Positions 1 to 7,958 of a DNA stretch of 64,000 bases are shown piece after piece. The notes under the pieces were generated by a model. The model was not told the DNA's origin. It saw only the letters and a program-made list of their open reading frames with translations, and ran no database searches. Positions within the stretch are counted from its first letter, which is position 1; the number at the start of each line of letters is the position of its first letter. The DNA lies in NCBI RefSeq assembly GCF_008932115.1, contig NZ_CP044543.1, positions 5,462,501 to 5,526,500 on the forward strand. Direction: 5' to 3'. Source of the stretch: Bradyrhizobium betae. GTDB taxonomy: Bacteria > Pseudomonadota > Alphaproteobacteria > Rhizobiales > Xanthobacteraceae. The translations under genes and the position numbers were made by a program.

Positions 1-1101
1 CGCGGTCCGGAATTCGCCGAGCTCGGTTTCGGCGTGCTGGCCGCGATGCAGCGGGTGTTCCGCACCAAGCAGCCCGTGATCATCTTCCCTTCGTCCGGGA
101 CCGGTGCCTGGGAAGCGGCGATGGTCAACGTGTTCGCGCCCGGCGACAAGGTCTTGATGTGCGAGACCGGCCAGTTCGCCGTGCTGTGGCGCGGCATCGC
201 CGAGAAATTCAAGATCGACGTCGATTTCATCCCGAGCGACTGGCGCCACGGCGCCGACCTCGCCGAGATCGAGAAGCGCCTGACCGCCGACAAGCAGCAC
301 GCGATCAAGGCGGTCTGCGTCGTGCACAACGAAACCTCGACCGGCTGCGTGACGCCGCCGCTGGAGGTGCGCAAGCTGCTCGACCGCGTCAAGCATCCGG
401 CGCTGCTGATGGTCGACACCATCTCCGGCCTGGGCTCGATGGAATATGAGCATGACGCCTGGGGCGTCGACGTCTCGGTCGCCGGCTCGCAGAAGGGCCT
501 GATGCTGCCGCCCGGCCTCAGCTTCAACGCTGTCTCGGAGAAGGCGCTCGCGGTGGCGAAGGCCAATCCCGGCATGCGTTCCTATTGGGACTGGCAGGAG
601 GTCATCACCTTCAACAAGCTCGGCACCTTCCCCTACACGCCCGCCACCAACCTGCTCTACGGCCTGCGCGAAGCGGTCAAGATGCTGGAGGAGGAGGGGC
701 TGGAGAACGTCTGGACCCGTCACAAGCGCCACAGCGCCGCGACGCGCGCGGCGGTCAAGGTCTGGGGCCTGGAGACGCAATGTGCCGATCCCGCCGCACA
801 TTCGCCGGCGCTGACCGGCGTGCGCGTGCCTGACGGACACGACGCCGACGCCTTCCGCAAGGTGGTGCTGGAAAACTTCGACATGTCGCTCGGCACCGGG
901 CTGAACAAGGTCAAGGGCAAGGTGTTCCGCATCGGCCATATCGGCCATTTCAACGATCTGATGCTGATGGGCACGCTCGCCGGCGTCGAGATGGGCCTGG
1001 ATCTTGCAAAGATTCCGCACCGGAGCGGCGGCGTGCTGGCTGCCATGGACGTCCTGAAGGGACGCGATGTGGTGCCGATGACCAAAGCCCAGGTCGCCTG
1101 A
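1..1101 (+). CDS. Serine/alanine-glyoxylate aminotransferase, 5'-truncated by window edge
   Basis: PLP-dependent class V aminotransferase that uses glyoxylate as amino acceptor and serine or alanine as donor, in C1/C2 metabolism. The reading frame is open from base 1 (RGPEFAELGFG...), so the true start lies upstream and about 366 residues are visible. The motif GSQKGLMLPPGLSF carries the probable PLP lysine near visible residue 165. SSGTGAWEAAM near the start is the cofactor-phosphate region and MVDTISGLG contains the PLP-ring aspartate. An enoyl-CoA hydratase-family gene follows after 24 bases on the same strand, so the two are probably co-transcribed. Choosing between serine-glyoxylate and alanine-glyoxylate specificity would need the missing N-terminus and a homology search. 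Confidence 0.9.
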   Translation, partial: RGPEFAELGFGVLAAMQRVFRTKQPVIIFPSSGTGAWEAAMVNVFAPGDKVLMCETGQFAVLWRGIAEKFKIDVDFIPSDWRHGADLAEIEKRLTADKQHAIKAVCVVHNETSTGCVTPPLEVRKLLDRVKHPALLMVDTISGLGSMEYEHDAWGVDVSVAGSQKGLMLPPGLSFNAVSEKALAVAKANPGMRSYWDWQEVITFNKLGTFPYTPATNLLYGLREAVKMLEEEGLENVWTRHKRHSAATRAAVKVWGLETQCADPAAHSPALTGVRVPDGHDADAFRKVVLENFDMSLGTGLNKVKGKVFRIGHIGHFNDLMLMGTLAGVEMGLDLAKIPHRSGGVLAAMDVLKGRDVVPMTKAQVA

Positions 1102-1125
1102 ACTGAACTGGAAAGTGAGCGCGCG

Positions 1126-1923
1126 ATGAACGCACCGACGACGACCAACGAAGACCTGCTCTACTCCGTCACGGACGGCATCGCGCGGATCACCTTCAAC
1201 CGCCCCCAGGCGCGCAACGCCATGACCTTCGCCATGTATGACCGCATGGCGGAGATCTGCACCGAGATCAACGCCGACCGTTCGATCAAGGCGCTGATCC
1301 TGACCGGCGCCGGGGACAAGGCATTTGCCTCCGGCACCGACATTTCCCAGTTTCGTGCCTTCAAGACCGCGCAGGACGCCCTCGACTACGAGGCCCGCAT
1401 CGACCGCGTGCTCGGCACGCTCGAGCAATGCCGCGTGCCCGTGATCGCGGCGATCGCGGGAGCCTGCACCGGCGGCGGCGCCGGCATTGCGGCCTGCTGC
1501 GATCTCCGCATCGGCACCGAGACGACGCGGATGGGCTTTCCGATCGCGCGCACGCTCGGCAACTGCCTGTCGATGTCCAACATCAGCCGCGTCGTCGCGC
1601 TGGTCGGTCCCGCCCGCACTAAAGACATGATCTTTAGGGCGCGCCTGGTCGAGGCGCCCGAGGCGCTGGCGCTCGGCCTGCTCACCGAAATCGTGCCCGA
1701 CGTCGAGACGCTGCAGCGCCGCGCCGACGAAACCGCCAAGCTGGTCGCGAGCCACGCGCCGCTGACGCTGGAAGCCACCAAGGAAGCGGTGCGCCGCATC
1801 CGCCGCACGCTGTCGCGCGAGGAAGGCGAGGACCTGATCCTCAAGGCCTATATGAGCGAAGATTTCCGCGAGGGCATGGACGCTTTCCTCAACAAGCGCA
1901 CGCCGAACTGGAAGGGCAAGTAG
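1126..1923 (+). CDS. Enoyl-CoA hydratase/isomerase family protein
   Basis: A 265-residue crotonase-fold protein. The oxyanion-hole regions are visible as AFASGTDISQF and GACTGGGAGIAACCDLRIG, and the length is normal for the family. The segment where true enoyl-CoA hydratases carry their two catalytic glutamates reads GFPIARTLGNCLSMS, and I cannot place either glutamate there. It may therefore catalyse another crotonase-type reaction on an acyl-CoA, such as isomerisation or hydrolysis. The ATG at 1126 lies 24 bases after the aminotransferase stop, with a purine-rich stretch (gaaagtgagcg) upstream. The substrate is unknown. Family assignment is firm, exact reaction is not. Confidence 0.88.
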   Translation: MNAPTTTNEDLLYSVTDGIARITFNRPQARNAMTFAMYDRMAEICTEINADRSIKALILTGAGDKAFASGTDISQFRAFKTAQDALDYEARIDRVLGTLEQCRVPVIAAIAGACTGGGAGIAACCDLRIGTETTRMGFPIARTLGNCLSMSNISRVVALVGPARTKDMIFRARLVEAPEALALGLLTEIVPDVETLQRRADETAKLVASHAPLTLEATKEAVRRIRRTLSREEGEDLILKAYMSEDFREGMDAFLNKRTPNWKGK

Positions 1924-2000
1924 CGCGACGGCATCTCCGCGTCTCGATGACAAAAGCGGGCGCGCGAGCCAAGCGGATCACCTCGCAGCCTTCGCTCCGG

Positions 2001-2657
2001 TCAGCCGGGCCAGGGATATGCCCAACGCAGCAGCAAACGTTCGCTTAGCCAGCCGATCCAGATTGCCGGCGCCATGAAGAGTCCGAACGGCAGGAATGCC
2101 GTCGCCCGCATTGGTCGCCTGCGCATTGCCGCTGCTGCGATATAGGCGGCAATCGCTGAAAGCGCTGCCAACTCGATCACCGCAGCCGCTGTCGGGAGTT
2201 CGAGCCAGGCACCGGCAACCGCGGCAAGCTTGACGTCCCCAAGCCCCAATCCCTCCCGGCCTCGCCAATGGTGATAGAACACCGAGAGAAGCAACAACGG
2301 CAGAGCTACCGCAGAGGCGCGGAAGACCATCCAGAGCATGGATGATGCACCAGCATCGGGAGTGATTGCTGCTGCGTGCAGAAAAGCGAGTCCGAAGGCC
2401 GCGGCGGTCAGTTCGTTTGGAATGAGGTAGCAACGGGCATCGTTAGAGGCGATGGCCAGCATCAACGTTGCGAGATATGCACCCAGCAGCCCGTCTGCGC
2501 CCGGCGCGATCAGAAGACTTGTGACGACGGCCGCAACCACGACAGGCGGGGATAGCAGGCCGCCTCGGATAGTGGTCGACCGCCCTGTGCTGGAGCCTTG
2601 ATTGGAGTCGTGCATCGCTCCCCGGCGTGTGCGACATGGAGCGAACGAGAAGGCCAT
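2001..2657 (-). CDS. Prepilin peptidase, A24 family (CpaA/TadV-like)
   Basis: Inner-membrane aspartic peptidase of the type IV prepilin peptidase family, up to 218 residues. Both catalytic aspartate motifs are visible: SNDARCYLIPNELT in the first half and GLGDVKLAAVAG, the conserved GxGDxK, in the second. Several hydrophobic helices lie around them. It lacks the N-terminal cysteine-rich methylase domain of PilD, so it resembles the short CpaA/TadV type that processes Flp pilins. The ATG at 2657 has AGGAA almost touching it, and an alternative ATG at 2615 follows GGGGAG at short spacing, so the start is uncertain. No pilin or tad gene lies nearby: it sits alone between an enoyl-CoA hydratase gene and a long non-coding stretch. 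Confidence 0.85.
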   Translation of the reverse strand: MAFSFAPCRTRRGAMHDSNQGSSTGRSTTIRGGLLSPPVVVAAVVTSLLIAPGADGLLGAYLATLMLAIASNDARCYLIPNELTAAAFGLAFLHAAAITPDAGASSMLWMVFRASAVALPLLLLSVFYHHWRGREGLGLGDVKLAAVAGAWLELPTAAAVIELAALSAIAAYIAAAAMRRRPMRATAFLPFGLFMAPAIWIGWLSERLLLRWAYPWPG

Positions 2658-2838
2658 TTCCTACAGGAGCGTCAGAGAGGAGCGGAAGGCGACCGATGCT
2701 TCCGGCGGCCTTTCGAACTCTGTCGCACAAGAATGTGACAAGCATCTCTCGATTGACCCAGACGGGCTAATTTCTCGATAGACCATGGGCCATCGATGAT
2801 CGAGAGGGCCGAAACGCGTGCAGAGAACGGTCTGATCG

Positions 2839-3027
2839 TTACTGCTGGTGTGCGGGGGTCTCTACGCGCATTGCAATCCATAGCAGGTAGGCTGCGAAAA
2901 GAACCAATGGAAGCTGAACGAGGTAGGCCGGCCAACCCATCCAAGGTCCATAGTGGAGGAAGAACATCTGCTTCGGGAATTCCGCGAGATCCGCATAGTC
3001 GTTGCCTTCCCACGGGGCGATATTGAA
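2839..3027 (-). pseudogene. Remnant of a small membrane protein (C-terminal fragment)
   Basis: A minus-strand frame between stops, 62 residues long. Its protein-like sequence runs FNIAPWEGNDYADLAEF, then KQMFFLHYGPWMGWPAY, then a hydrophobic helix (LVQLPLVLFAAYLLWIAM) and a short tail RVETPAHQQ. Its first ATG is at 2967, giving only 43 residues from there. The codon immediately upstream of the open stretch is TAG (3028-3030). The amphipathic-then-hydrophobic composition looks like a genuine protein end rather than a random frame, but I do not recognise the family. A short intact gene with a non-ATG start is the alternative. Confidence 0.35.
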
Positions 3028-3129
3028 CTAATGTTCGGACCAGCGCAGGGGGCGGGTCTGATCGAGCCGCGGCGAAGGGGATGAACGGGATTCACGCCTG
3101 GAGGTTGGGCTGCAGGCCACAGTCTCGAG

Positions 3130-3161
3130 GATCGATTGCAAGCGTGTGCTTGCAATCGATC
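3130..3161. promoter_or_regulatory. Perfect inverted repeat, 14-base arms, 4-base loop
   Basis: GATCGATTGCAAGC at 3130-3143 is followed by GTGT and then by its exact reverse complement at 3148-3161. It starts about 165 bases upstream of the TctC GTG start. No T run follows on either strand, so it is not a standard intrinsic terminator. It could be a regulator operator in front of the tricarboxylate transporter, a structured leader element, or a remnant of a mobile palindrome. The structure is certain, the function is not. Confidence 0.5.
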
Positions 3162-3295
3162 TCATTCCAAAGTCATAAGCGGGGCGGTGCCGGGCCGGCT
3201 TGAACTGGCCGGCATTCGCCCGCACAATGCAATTCGCCTGAATCTTGAATTACCAATCCAAACAATAACATAGGCGAAGAATAGGGAAGACGCGC

Positions 3296-4282
3296 GTGAG
3301 ACATGGAATGAAGGCCGCGATCACGCTGGCCGCCGCGCTTTGCGGCACGCCGGCCTTTGCCGCTTGGGAGCCGACCAAACCGGTCGAGATCGTGGTGGCG
3401 GCGGGCGCGGGTGGCGCCTCCGACCAGATGGCGCGGATGATGCAGGCCGCGATCCAGAAGAACAATTTGATGAAGCAGCCGATCGTCGTCTCGCTCAAGG
3501 GCGGGGCTTCGGGCGCGGAAGCGCTGATGTACATGAAGTCCAGCGAGGGCGATCCGAACAAGGTGCTGATCGCCTATTCGCTGATCTACATGCTGCCGCT
3601 GTCGGCGAAGATCCCGTTCAACTGGCGTGAGCTGACCCCGGTCTCGGTGATCGCGCTCGACCAGTTCGTGCTGTGGGACAACAGCGCGGGTCCCAAGACC
3701 GTGAAGGAATTCGTCGCGGCGGCGAAGGCGGCGAGCGCGCCGTTCAAGATGGGCGGCACCGGCTCCAAGCGTGAAGATCACGTGCTCACCGTCTTCCTCG
3801 AGCAGAAGACCGGCGCGAAATTCTCCTATCTGCCCTACAAGTCCGGCGGCGAGGCCGCGACCCAGCTCGTCGGCAACCACACCGAAGCCAACGTCAACAA
3901 TCCATCCGAAAATCTCGAAGTCTGGCGCGCCGGCCAGGTGCGGCCGCTCTGCGTCTTCGACAAGGAACGGATCTCCTACACCACCAAGGTGACGGACACG
4001 CAGTCCTGGGCCGACATCCCGACCTGCAAGGAGGAGGGCGTCGACGTCCAGTATCTGATGCTGCGCGCGATGTTCCTGCCCGGCAAGGTCACGCCGGAGC
4101 AGCAGGCGTTCTATGTCGAGCTGTTCCACAAGGTGACCCAGACCGCCGAGTACAAGGACTACATGGAAAAGCAGGCGTTGAAGCCGATCTTCCTCACCGG
4201 CAAGGACATGGTGCAATTCCTCGAGGAGGATGATGCCGTCAACAAGTCGCTGATGACGGAAGCGGGTTTCGTCGCGAAGTAA
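3296..4282 (+). CDS. Tripartite tricarboxylate transporter substrate-binding protein (TctC/Bug family)
   Basis: Periplasmic solute-binding protein of the TTT system, 328 residues. The N-terminus MRHGMKAAITLAAALCGTPAFA followed by AWEPTKP is a Sec signal peptide with probable cleavage after AFA. EPTKPVEIVVAAGAGGASDQMARMM is the typical opening of the mature Bug fold. GTG at 3296 is preferred because AGGGAAG ends about six bases before it, while ATG 3308 would be too far away. TctB and TctA follow on the same strand after a palindromic repeat. The ligand is presumably a di- or tricarboxylate or another organic acid and cannot be read from the sequence. Confidence 0.9.
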   Translation: MRHGMKAAITLAAALCGTPAFAAWEPTKPVEIVVAAGAGGASDQMARMMQAAIQKNNLMKQPIVVSLKGGASGAEALMYMKSSEGDPNKVLIAYSLIYMLPLSAKIPFNWRELTPVSVIALDQFVLWDNSAGPKTVKEFVAAAKAASAPFKMGGTGSKREDHVLTVFLEQKTGAKFSYLPYKSGGEAATQLVGNHTEANVNNPSENLEVWRAGQVRPLCVFDKERISYTTKVTDTQSWADIPTCKEEGVDVQYLMLRAMFLPGKVTPEQQAFYVELFHKVTQTAEYKDYMEKQALKPIFLTGKDMVQFLEEDDAVNKSLMTEAGFVAK

Positions 4283-4295
4283 GCACATCCTCCGC

Positions 4296-4393
4296 GTCAT
4301 GCCCCGCGAAGGCGGGGCATCCAGTATTGCACAGAACTCGAAGACGGCTTCTGCACGGCGTACTGGATCATCCGCTTTCGCGGATGATGACAG
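4296..4393. repeat. Dispersed palindromic (REP-like) repeat, copy A
   Basis: A 98-base unit between tctC and tctB. It starts with a GC-rich hairpin (TGCCCCGCGAAGGCGGGGCA) and ends with CGTACTGGATCATCC... and a second hairpin (ATCCGCTTTCGCGGAT) before GATGACAG. The unit recurs near 53850-53952 with the shared segments CCAGTATT, GGCGTACTGGATC and GCGG..GATGACAG. Its ends are inverted relative to each other (GTCATGCCCCGCG... against ...CGCGGATGATGAC). It may fold in the tctC-tctB mRNA and lower downstream expression, which is common for such elements. Confidence 0.7.
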
Positions 4394-4414
4394 CGCAACT
4401 TGATCTGGCAGAGC

Positions 4415-4957
4415 ATGTCCCAAACCGATCTTGAAATCGTCGTCGACGATCCGACCGCGCCTGAAGAGGATTCACCCTCCGTCGTCTCCTCCGGCACGAT
4501 CGAGATATTCGTCTGCATCCTCTTGTTCGCGCTGGCCGCAACGCTCGGCTACGACAATTGGCGCACCGGCGCCTCCTGGGATTCGACCGGGCCCGAGCCC
4601 GGCTATTTCCCGTTCTATCTCTCCGTCATCCTCGGCGGCGGCAGTCTCTACGGCCTGATCGCGGCGCTGGTCGCGCACCGCAAGGCGGCTGAGACTTTCG
4701 TCACGCGCGCGCAGGCGCGCCGCGTGATGGCGGTGTTCGTGCCGACGCTGCTGTTCTGCCTGGTGACGCAGTTCCTCGGCCTCTATGTCGCGAGCTTCCT
4801 GCTGATTGCGAGCTTCATGCGCGTGATCGGCAAGATCGCGCCGTGGAAGTCCCTGCTCACCGCCTTCGTGTTCACGGCGATCATGTTCGTCACCTTCGAC
4901 ATCGCCTTCGACGTCATCATGCCGAAAGGGCCGCTCGAAGCGGCCTTCGGCCACTAG
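4415..4957 (+). CDS. Tripartite tricarboxylate transporter small membrane subunit (TctB family)
   Basis: Small permease subunit of the TTT transporter, about 180 residues, with four hydrophobic segments: TIEIFVCILLFALAATLGY, then YFPFYLSVILGGGSLYGLIAAL, then VMAVFVPTLLFCLVTQFLGLYVASFLLIASF, and a last one near the C-terminus. The N-terminus MSQTDLEIVVDDPTAPEEDS is acidic and cytoplasmic. The frame is open to a TTG at 4400, but ATG 4415 gives a normal start. The TctA gene begins 11 bases after its stop. It works with the neighbouring binding protein and large permease. Confidence 0.88.
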   Translation: MSQTDLEIVVDDPTAPEEDSPSVVSSGTIEIFVCILLFALAATLGYDNWRTGASWDSTGPEPGYFPFYLSVILGGGSLYGLIAALVAHRKAAETFVTRAQARRVMAVFVPTLLFCLVTQFLGLYVASFLLIASFMRVIGKIAPWKSLLTAFVFTAIMFVTFDIAFDVIMPKGPLEAAFGH

Positions 4958-4968
4958 GCGGGCCCGCG

Positions 4969-6486
4969 ATGGAAGCTTTCGGTCTCCTGCTCCACGGCTT
5001 CGCCGTCCTGCTGACGTGGAAGACGCTGGTGCTGATGATGGTCGGGCTGGTGCTCGGCGTCTTCGTCGGCGTGCTGCCGGGCCTCGGCGGCCCCAATGGC
5101 GTTGCTATCCTGCTGCCGCTCACCTTCACGATGGATCCGACTTCGGCGATCGTGATGCTGTCCTGCATCTACTGGGGGGCGCTGTTCGGCGGCGCGATCA
5201 CCTCGATCCTGTTCAATATTCCCGGTGAAGCCTGGTCGGTCGCTACAACGTTCGACGGCTATCCGATGGCGCAGCAGGGCAGGGCGGCGGAGGCGCTGAC
5301 CGCGGCGTTCACGTCCTCCTTCATCGGCTCGCTGGTCGCGGTGCTCCTGATCACCTTCCTTGCGCCGATGATCTCGTCCTTTGCGCTGAAGTTCGGCCCG
5401 CCCGAGTTCTTTGCGGTGTATCTGTTGACCTTCTGCTCCTTCGTTGGTCTCGGGCGCGAGGCCAAGCACAAGACGGTCATCTCGATGTCGCTCGGGCTCC
5501 TGCTCGCGGGTATCGGCATGGACACGGTGTCGGGCAATCTGCGCATGACCTTCGGCTCGTCCGAGCTCTTGCGCGGCATCAACTTCCTCGTCGCCGTCAT
5601 CGGCCTGTTCGGCATCAGCGAGATCCTGCTGACGATGGAGGAGCGTCTGGCGCTGCGGGGACATGCGGCGAGCATCTCGCTCCGCGTCGTGCTCGGCGTC
5701 TGGAAGGACCTGCCGAAATACTGGGTGACGCTGCTGCGCTCCTCCTTCATCGGCTGCTGGCTCGGCATCACCCCGGGCGGCGCGATCGCGGCGTCGTTCA
5801 TGGGATATAATCTCGCCAAGCGCTTTTCGAAGGATCCCGAGAGTTTTGGCAAGGGGCGCATCGAGGGCGTGTTCGCACCGGAGACGGCGGCGCATGCCTC
5901 CGGTACCGCCGCGCTGCTGCCGATGCTGGCGCTCGGCATCCCCGGCTCCGGCACCGCCGCCATCCTGCTCGGCGGCCTGATGGTGTGGGGGCTCAATCCG
6001 GGCCCGCTGCTGTTCGTCGAGCACAAGGATTTCGTCTGGGGGCTGATCGCCTCGATGTATCTCGGCAACGTCGTCGGCCTCGTGCTGGTGCTGACGACGG
6101 TGCCGATCTTCGCCTCGATCCTGCGCGTGCCGTTCGCGGCGGTGGCGCCGATGATCGTGGTGTCCTGTGCGATCGGCGCCTACGCGATCCAGAACGCGAT
6201 GTTCGACATCTGGCTGATGCTGGGCTTCGGTGTCGTCGGCTACGTCTTCAAGAAGATCGGCATTCCGCTCGCGCCGTTCACGCTGGCGCTCGTGCTCGGC
6301 AACCGAGCCGAGGATGCCTTCCGCCTCTCGATGATCGGCTCCGGCGGGACTCTGAAGGTGTTCTGGTCGAACGGCCTGGTCGGCTCCATTACAACCCTGG
6401 CGATTGTGCTGCTGTTCTGGCCGGTGATCGATGGTTTGCTCGCCCGCGTCGGCTTGACGCAGCGGGCCAAACCCGCGTCGGGTTAG
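4969..6486 (+). CDS. Tripartite tricarboxylate transporter large permease (TctA family)
   Basis: Main membrane subunit of the TTT transporter, 505 residues with about 12 hydrophobic segments. Two family signatures are visible: GVLPGLGGPNGVAILLPLTF near residues 30-50 and LGIPGSGTAAILLGGLMVWG in the second half. The frame is open further upstream to 4843, but that part overlaps tctB out of frame. ATG 4969, just after the TctB stop, gives the normal N-terminus MEAFGLLLHGFAVLLTWKTL. It is translated with TctB and probably depends on the periplasmic TctC at 3296 for substrate delivery. Confidence 0.92.
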   Translation: MEAFGLLLHGFAVLLTWKTLVLMMVGLVLGVFVGVLPGLGGPNGVAILLPLTFTMDPTSAIVMLSCIYWGALFGGAITSILFNIPGEAWSVATTFDGYPMAQQGRAAEALTAAFTSSFIGSLVAVLLITFLAPMISSFALKFGPPEFFAVYLLTFCSFVGLGREAKHKTVISMSLGLLLAGIGMDTVSGNLRMTFGSSELLRGINFLVAVIGLFGISEILLTMEERLALRGHAASISLRVVLGVWKDLPKYWVTLLRSSFIGCWLGITPGGAIAASFMGYNLAKRFSKDPESFGKGRIEGVFAPETAAHASGTAALLPMLALGIPGSGTAAILLGGLMVWGLNPGPLLFVEHKDFVWGLIASMYLGNVVGLVLVLTTVPIFASILRVPFAAVAPMIVVSCAIGAYAIQNAMFDIWLMLGFGVVGYVFKKIGIPLAPFTLALVLGNRAEDAFRLSMIGSGGTLKVFWSNGLVGSITTLAIVLLFWPVIDGLLARVGLTQRAKPASG

Positions 6487-6650
6487 TTTGGCGGGTAATA
6501 TCGTTTGATATCAATCGTATAGAAGGTGTGGTGGTGTCCTGGTCAGGATGCTACTTTAGCTCGATTGTTTCCGGATGTTGCCGGCGCGGCACAGTTCTTG
6601 GGCAGGCAAAGGAGTATATTTCGATCACAAGATTGTGCGGAGGGAATTCC

Positions 6651-7526
6651 ATGAAGCGGATCGTGATTGGAATGGCAGCGGCGATGTCGCTGTTTGCAAC
6701 CGGCGCAACGGCTGCGGACCTCGCGGCAAAGCCCTACGTCAAGGCGCCGGTCATGGTCGATCCGGTCTGGAGCTGGACCGGCTTCTACGTCGGCGCCAAT
6801 GGCGGTTACAGCTGGGGCCGCTCGCGCACCGACGTCTCCTACTTCAACACGGCAACCGGCGCTGCGATCGTGCCGCCGGCCGGCTCCATCACCAATGCGG
6901 CGTTCGACATGAACGGCGGCATCGCCGGCGGCCAGGCCGGCTACAATTGGCAAAGCGCCAATTGGCTGTTCGGCATCGAGGGCGACCTGCAGTGGTCGGG
7001 CGAGAAGGGCAGTGCGGTCTACAGCTGCGTAGGCAGTGGCGTCGTTCCCATCCCCGGGCCGTGTATTCCCGGCCCGACGTTCCTTCCGCCCGGCGGTCTC
7101 GCCGGCACGACGCTGACGATCGATCAGAAGTTGCAGTGGTTCGGCACGGTCCGTGGCCGCGTCGGCATCCTGGCGACCCCGAAGGTGCTGTTCTACGGCA
7201 CCGGCGGTCTGGCTTTCGGCGAGATCAAGACCACGGGCACCATGAACGGCTTCAGCGGCGGCGGCCTCCCGATCGTATCGATCGGGTCGACCTCGACGAC
7301 ACGCGCCGGCTGGACCGTTGGCGCCGGTGTCGAAGGCAAGATCACCCAGAACTGGAGCGCCAAGCTCGAATATCTCTACATGGATCTCGGCCGCTTCTCA
7401 TCGGGTCCGTTCACGCTGGCGCCGGCCGCCACGATCGCTGCCAATGTCTCGTCGCACTTCACCGACCACATCCTTCGTGCCGGCATCAACTATCAGTTCT
7501 CCGGCCCGGTGGTTGCCAGGTACTGA
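6651..7526 (+). CDS. Outer membrane beta-barrel protein (Omp25/Omp31-like)
   Basis: Outer-membrane protein of 291 residues. The signal peptide MKRIVIGMAAAMSLFATGATA is followed by ADLAAKPYVKAPVMVDPVWSWTGFYVGANGGYSWG, the standard opening of rhizobial Omp25/31-type porin-like barrels. Alternating strands continue to a C-terminal HILRAGINYQF. CGGAGGGA at 6638-6645 is a strong Shine-Dalgarno for the ATG at 6651, although the frame is open upstream to 5985 inside tctA. A strong terminator follows at 7553. A paralogous gene lies downstream at 7959 with its own leader. Its role is structural or porin-like. Confidence 0.92.
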   Translation: MKRIVIGMAAAMSLFATGATAADLAAKPYVKAPVMVDPVWSWTGFYVGANGGYSWGRSRTDVSYFNTATGAAIVPPAGSITNAAFDMNGGIAGGQAGYNWQSANWLFGIEGDLQWSGEKGSAVYSCVGSGVVPIPGPCIPGPTFLPPGGLAGTTLTIDQKLQWFGTVRGRVGILATPKVLFYGTGGLAFGEIKTTGTMNGFSGGGLPIVSIGSTSTTRAGWTVGAGVEGKITQNWSAKLEYLYMDLGRFSSGPFTLAPAATIAANVSSHFTDHILRAGINYQFSGPVVARY

Positions 7527-7552
7527 GATCAACAAAGGCGTCAACAAGAAGC

Positions 7553-7577
7553 AAAGCCCGGCCTCGTGCCGGGCTTT
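7553..7577 (+). terminator. Intrinsic terminator-like hairpin after first Omp gene
   Basis: AAAGCCCGGC at 7553-7562 and GCCGGGCTTT at 7568-7577 form a perfect 10-base stem with a 5-base loop (CTCGT), 26 bases after the Omp stop. It ends in TTT followed by a T-rich GTCGTTTCTGT. It probably separates this gene from the second Omp gene. Confidence 0.8.
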
Positions 7578-7958
7578 GTCGTTTCTGTCCTGACCTGTGC
7601 AAAACGCGCCGCAGCCGGCGGCCGGGCAGCGAGCCCCGTCTGTTGCGGGCGTACCACATCCACGGCGTGATCTTTACTGGTTGGACCACGAAGCAGTCCG
7701 CATCGAGCGGCTCTCGAGGCTATGGCGCCAGTCCGCAGAATTTATCCCGATCATCGAAACGCGCTGAAATAGCAGCGATTTTGCGATCGACCGGATGGCC
7801 CACGCATGCCTTCCGCGCGCGATCGGCGGCTTGCGTCCTCCAAACGACTGACCTTCGAACGCAGGACGCGGAGCGATGCGCGCTTTCCTAGTGTCGCGGC
7901 ACTGAATCGTCCGCGCATCGCGCGAGCAGGCGTAACGCCGCTTGTCGAGGGAAATCTG
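7578..7958. other. Intergenic stretch between the two Omp genes
   Basis: About 380 bases without a supported gene. The downstream frame is open upstream to 7806, but that extension lacks a ribosome binding site and would bury the signal peptide. The promoter of the second Omp gene should lie here. I could not identify it with confidence. Confidence 0.5.

Larger units (their letters stand above)
2658..3295. other. Intergenic stretch of 638 bases
   Basis: I find no convincing complete gene here. It holds a short minus-strand open stretch that looks like the tail of a membrane protein (2839-3027) and a perfect 14-base-arm hairpin (3130-3161). The last 130 bases before the GTG at 3296 must carry the promoter and leader of the TctC gene. 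The short open frames on both strands show no domain and no good ribosome binding site. Confidence 0.6.

Noticed and set aside
3173..4423. Minus-strand open frame of 416 residues opposite the TctC gene
   Set aside because: It is a shadow of the transporter gene plus a REP-like repeat; its 'AILDAPPSRGMT' tail comes from translating the palindromic repeat.
4954..6068. Overlapping minus-strand frames opposite TctA
   Set aside because: They lack membrane segments or domains and are explained by the codon usage of TctA.
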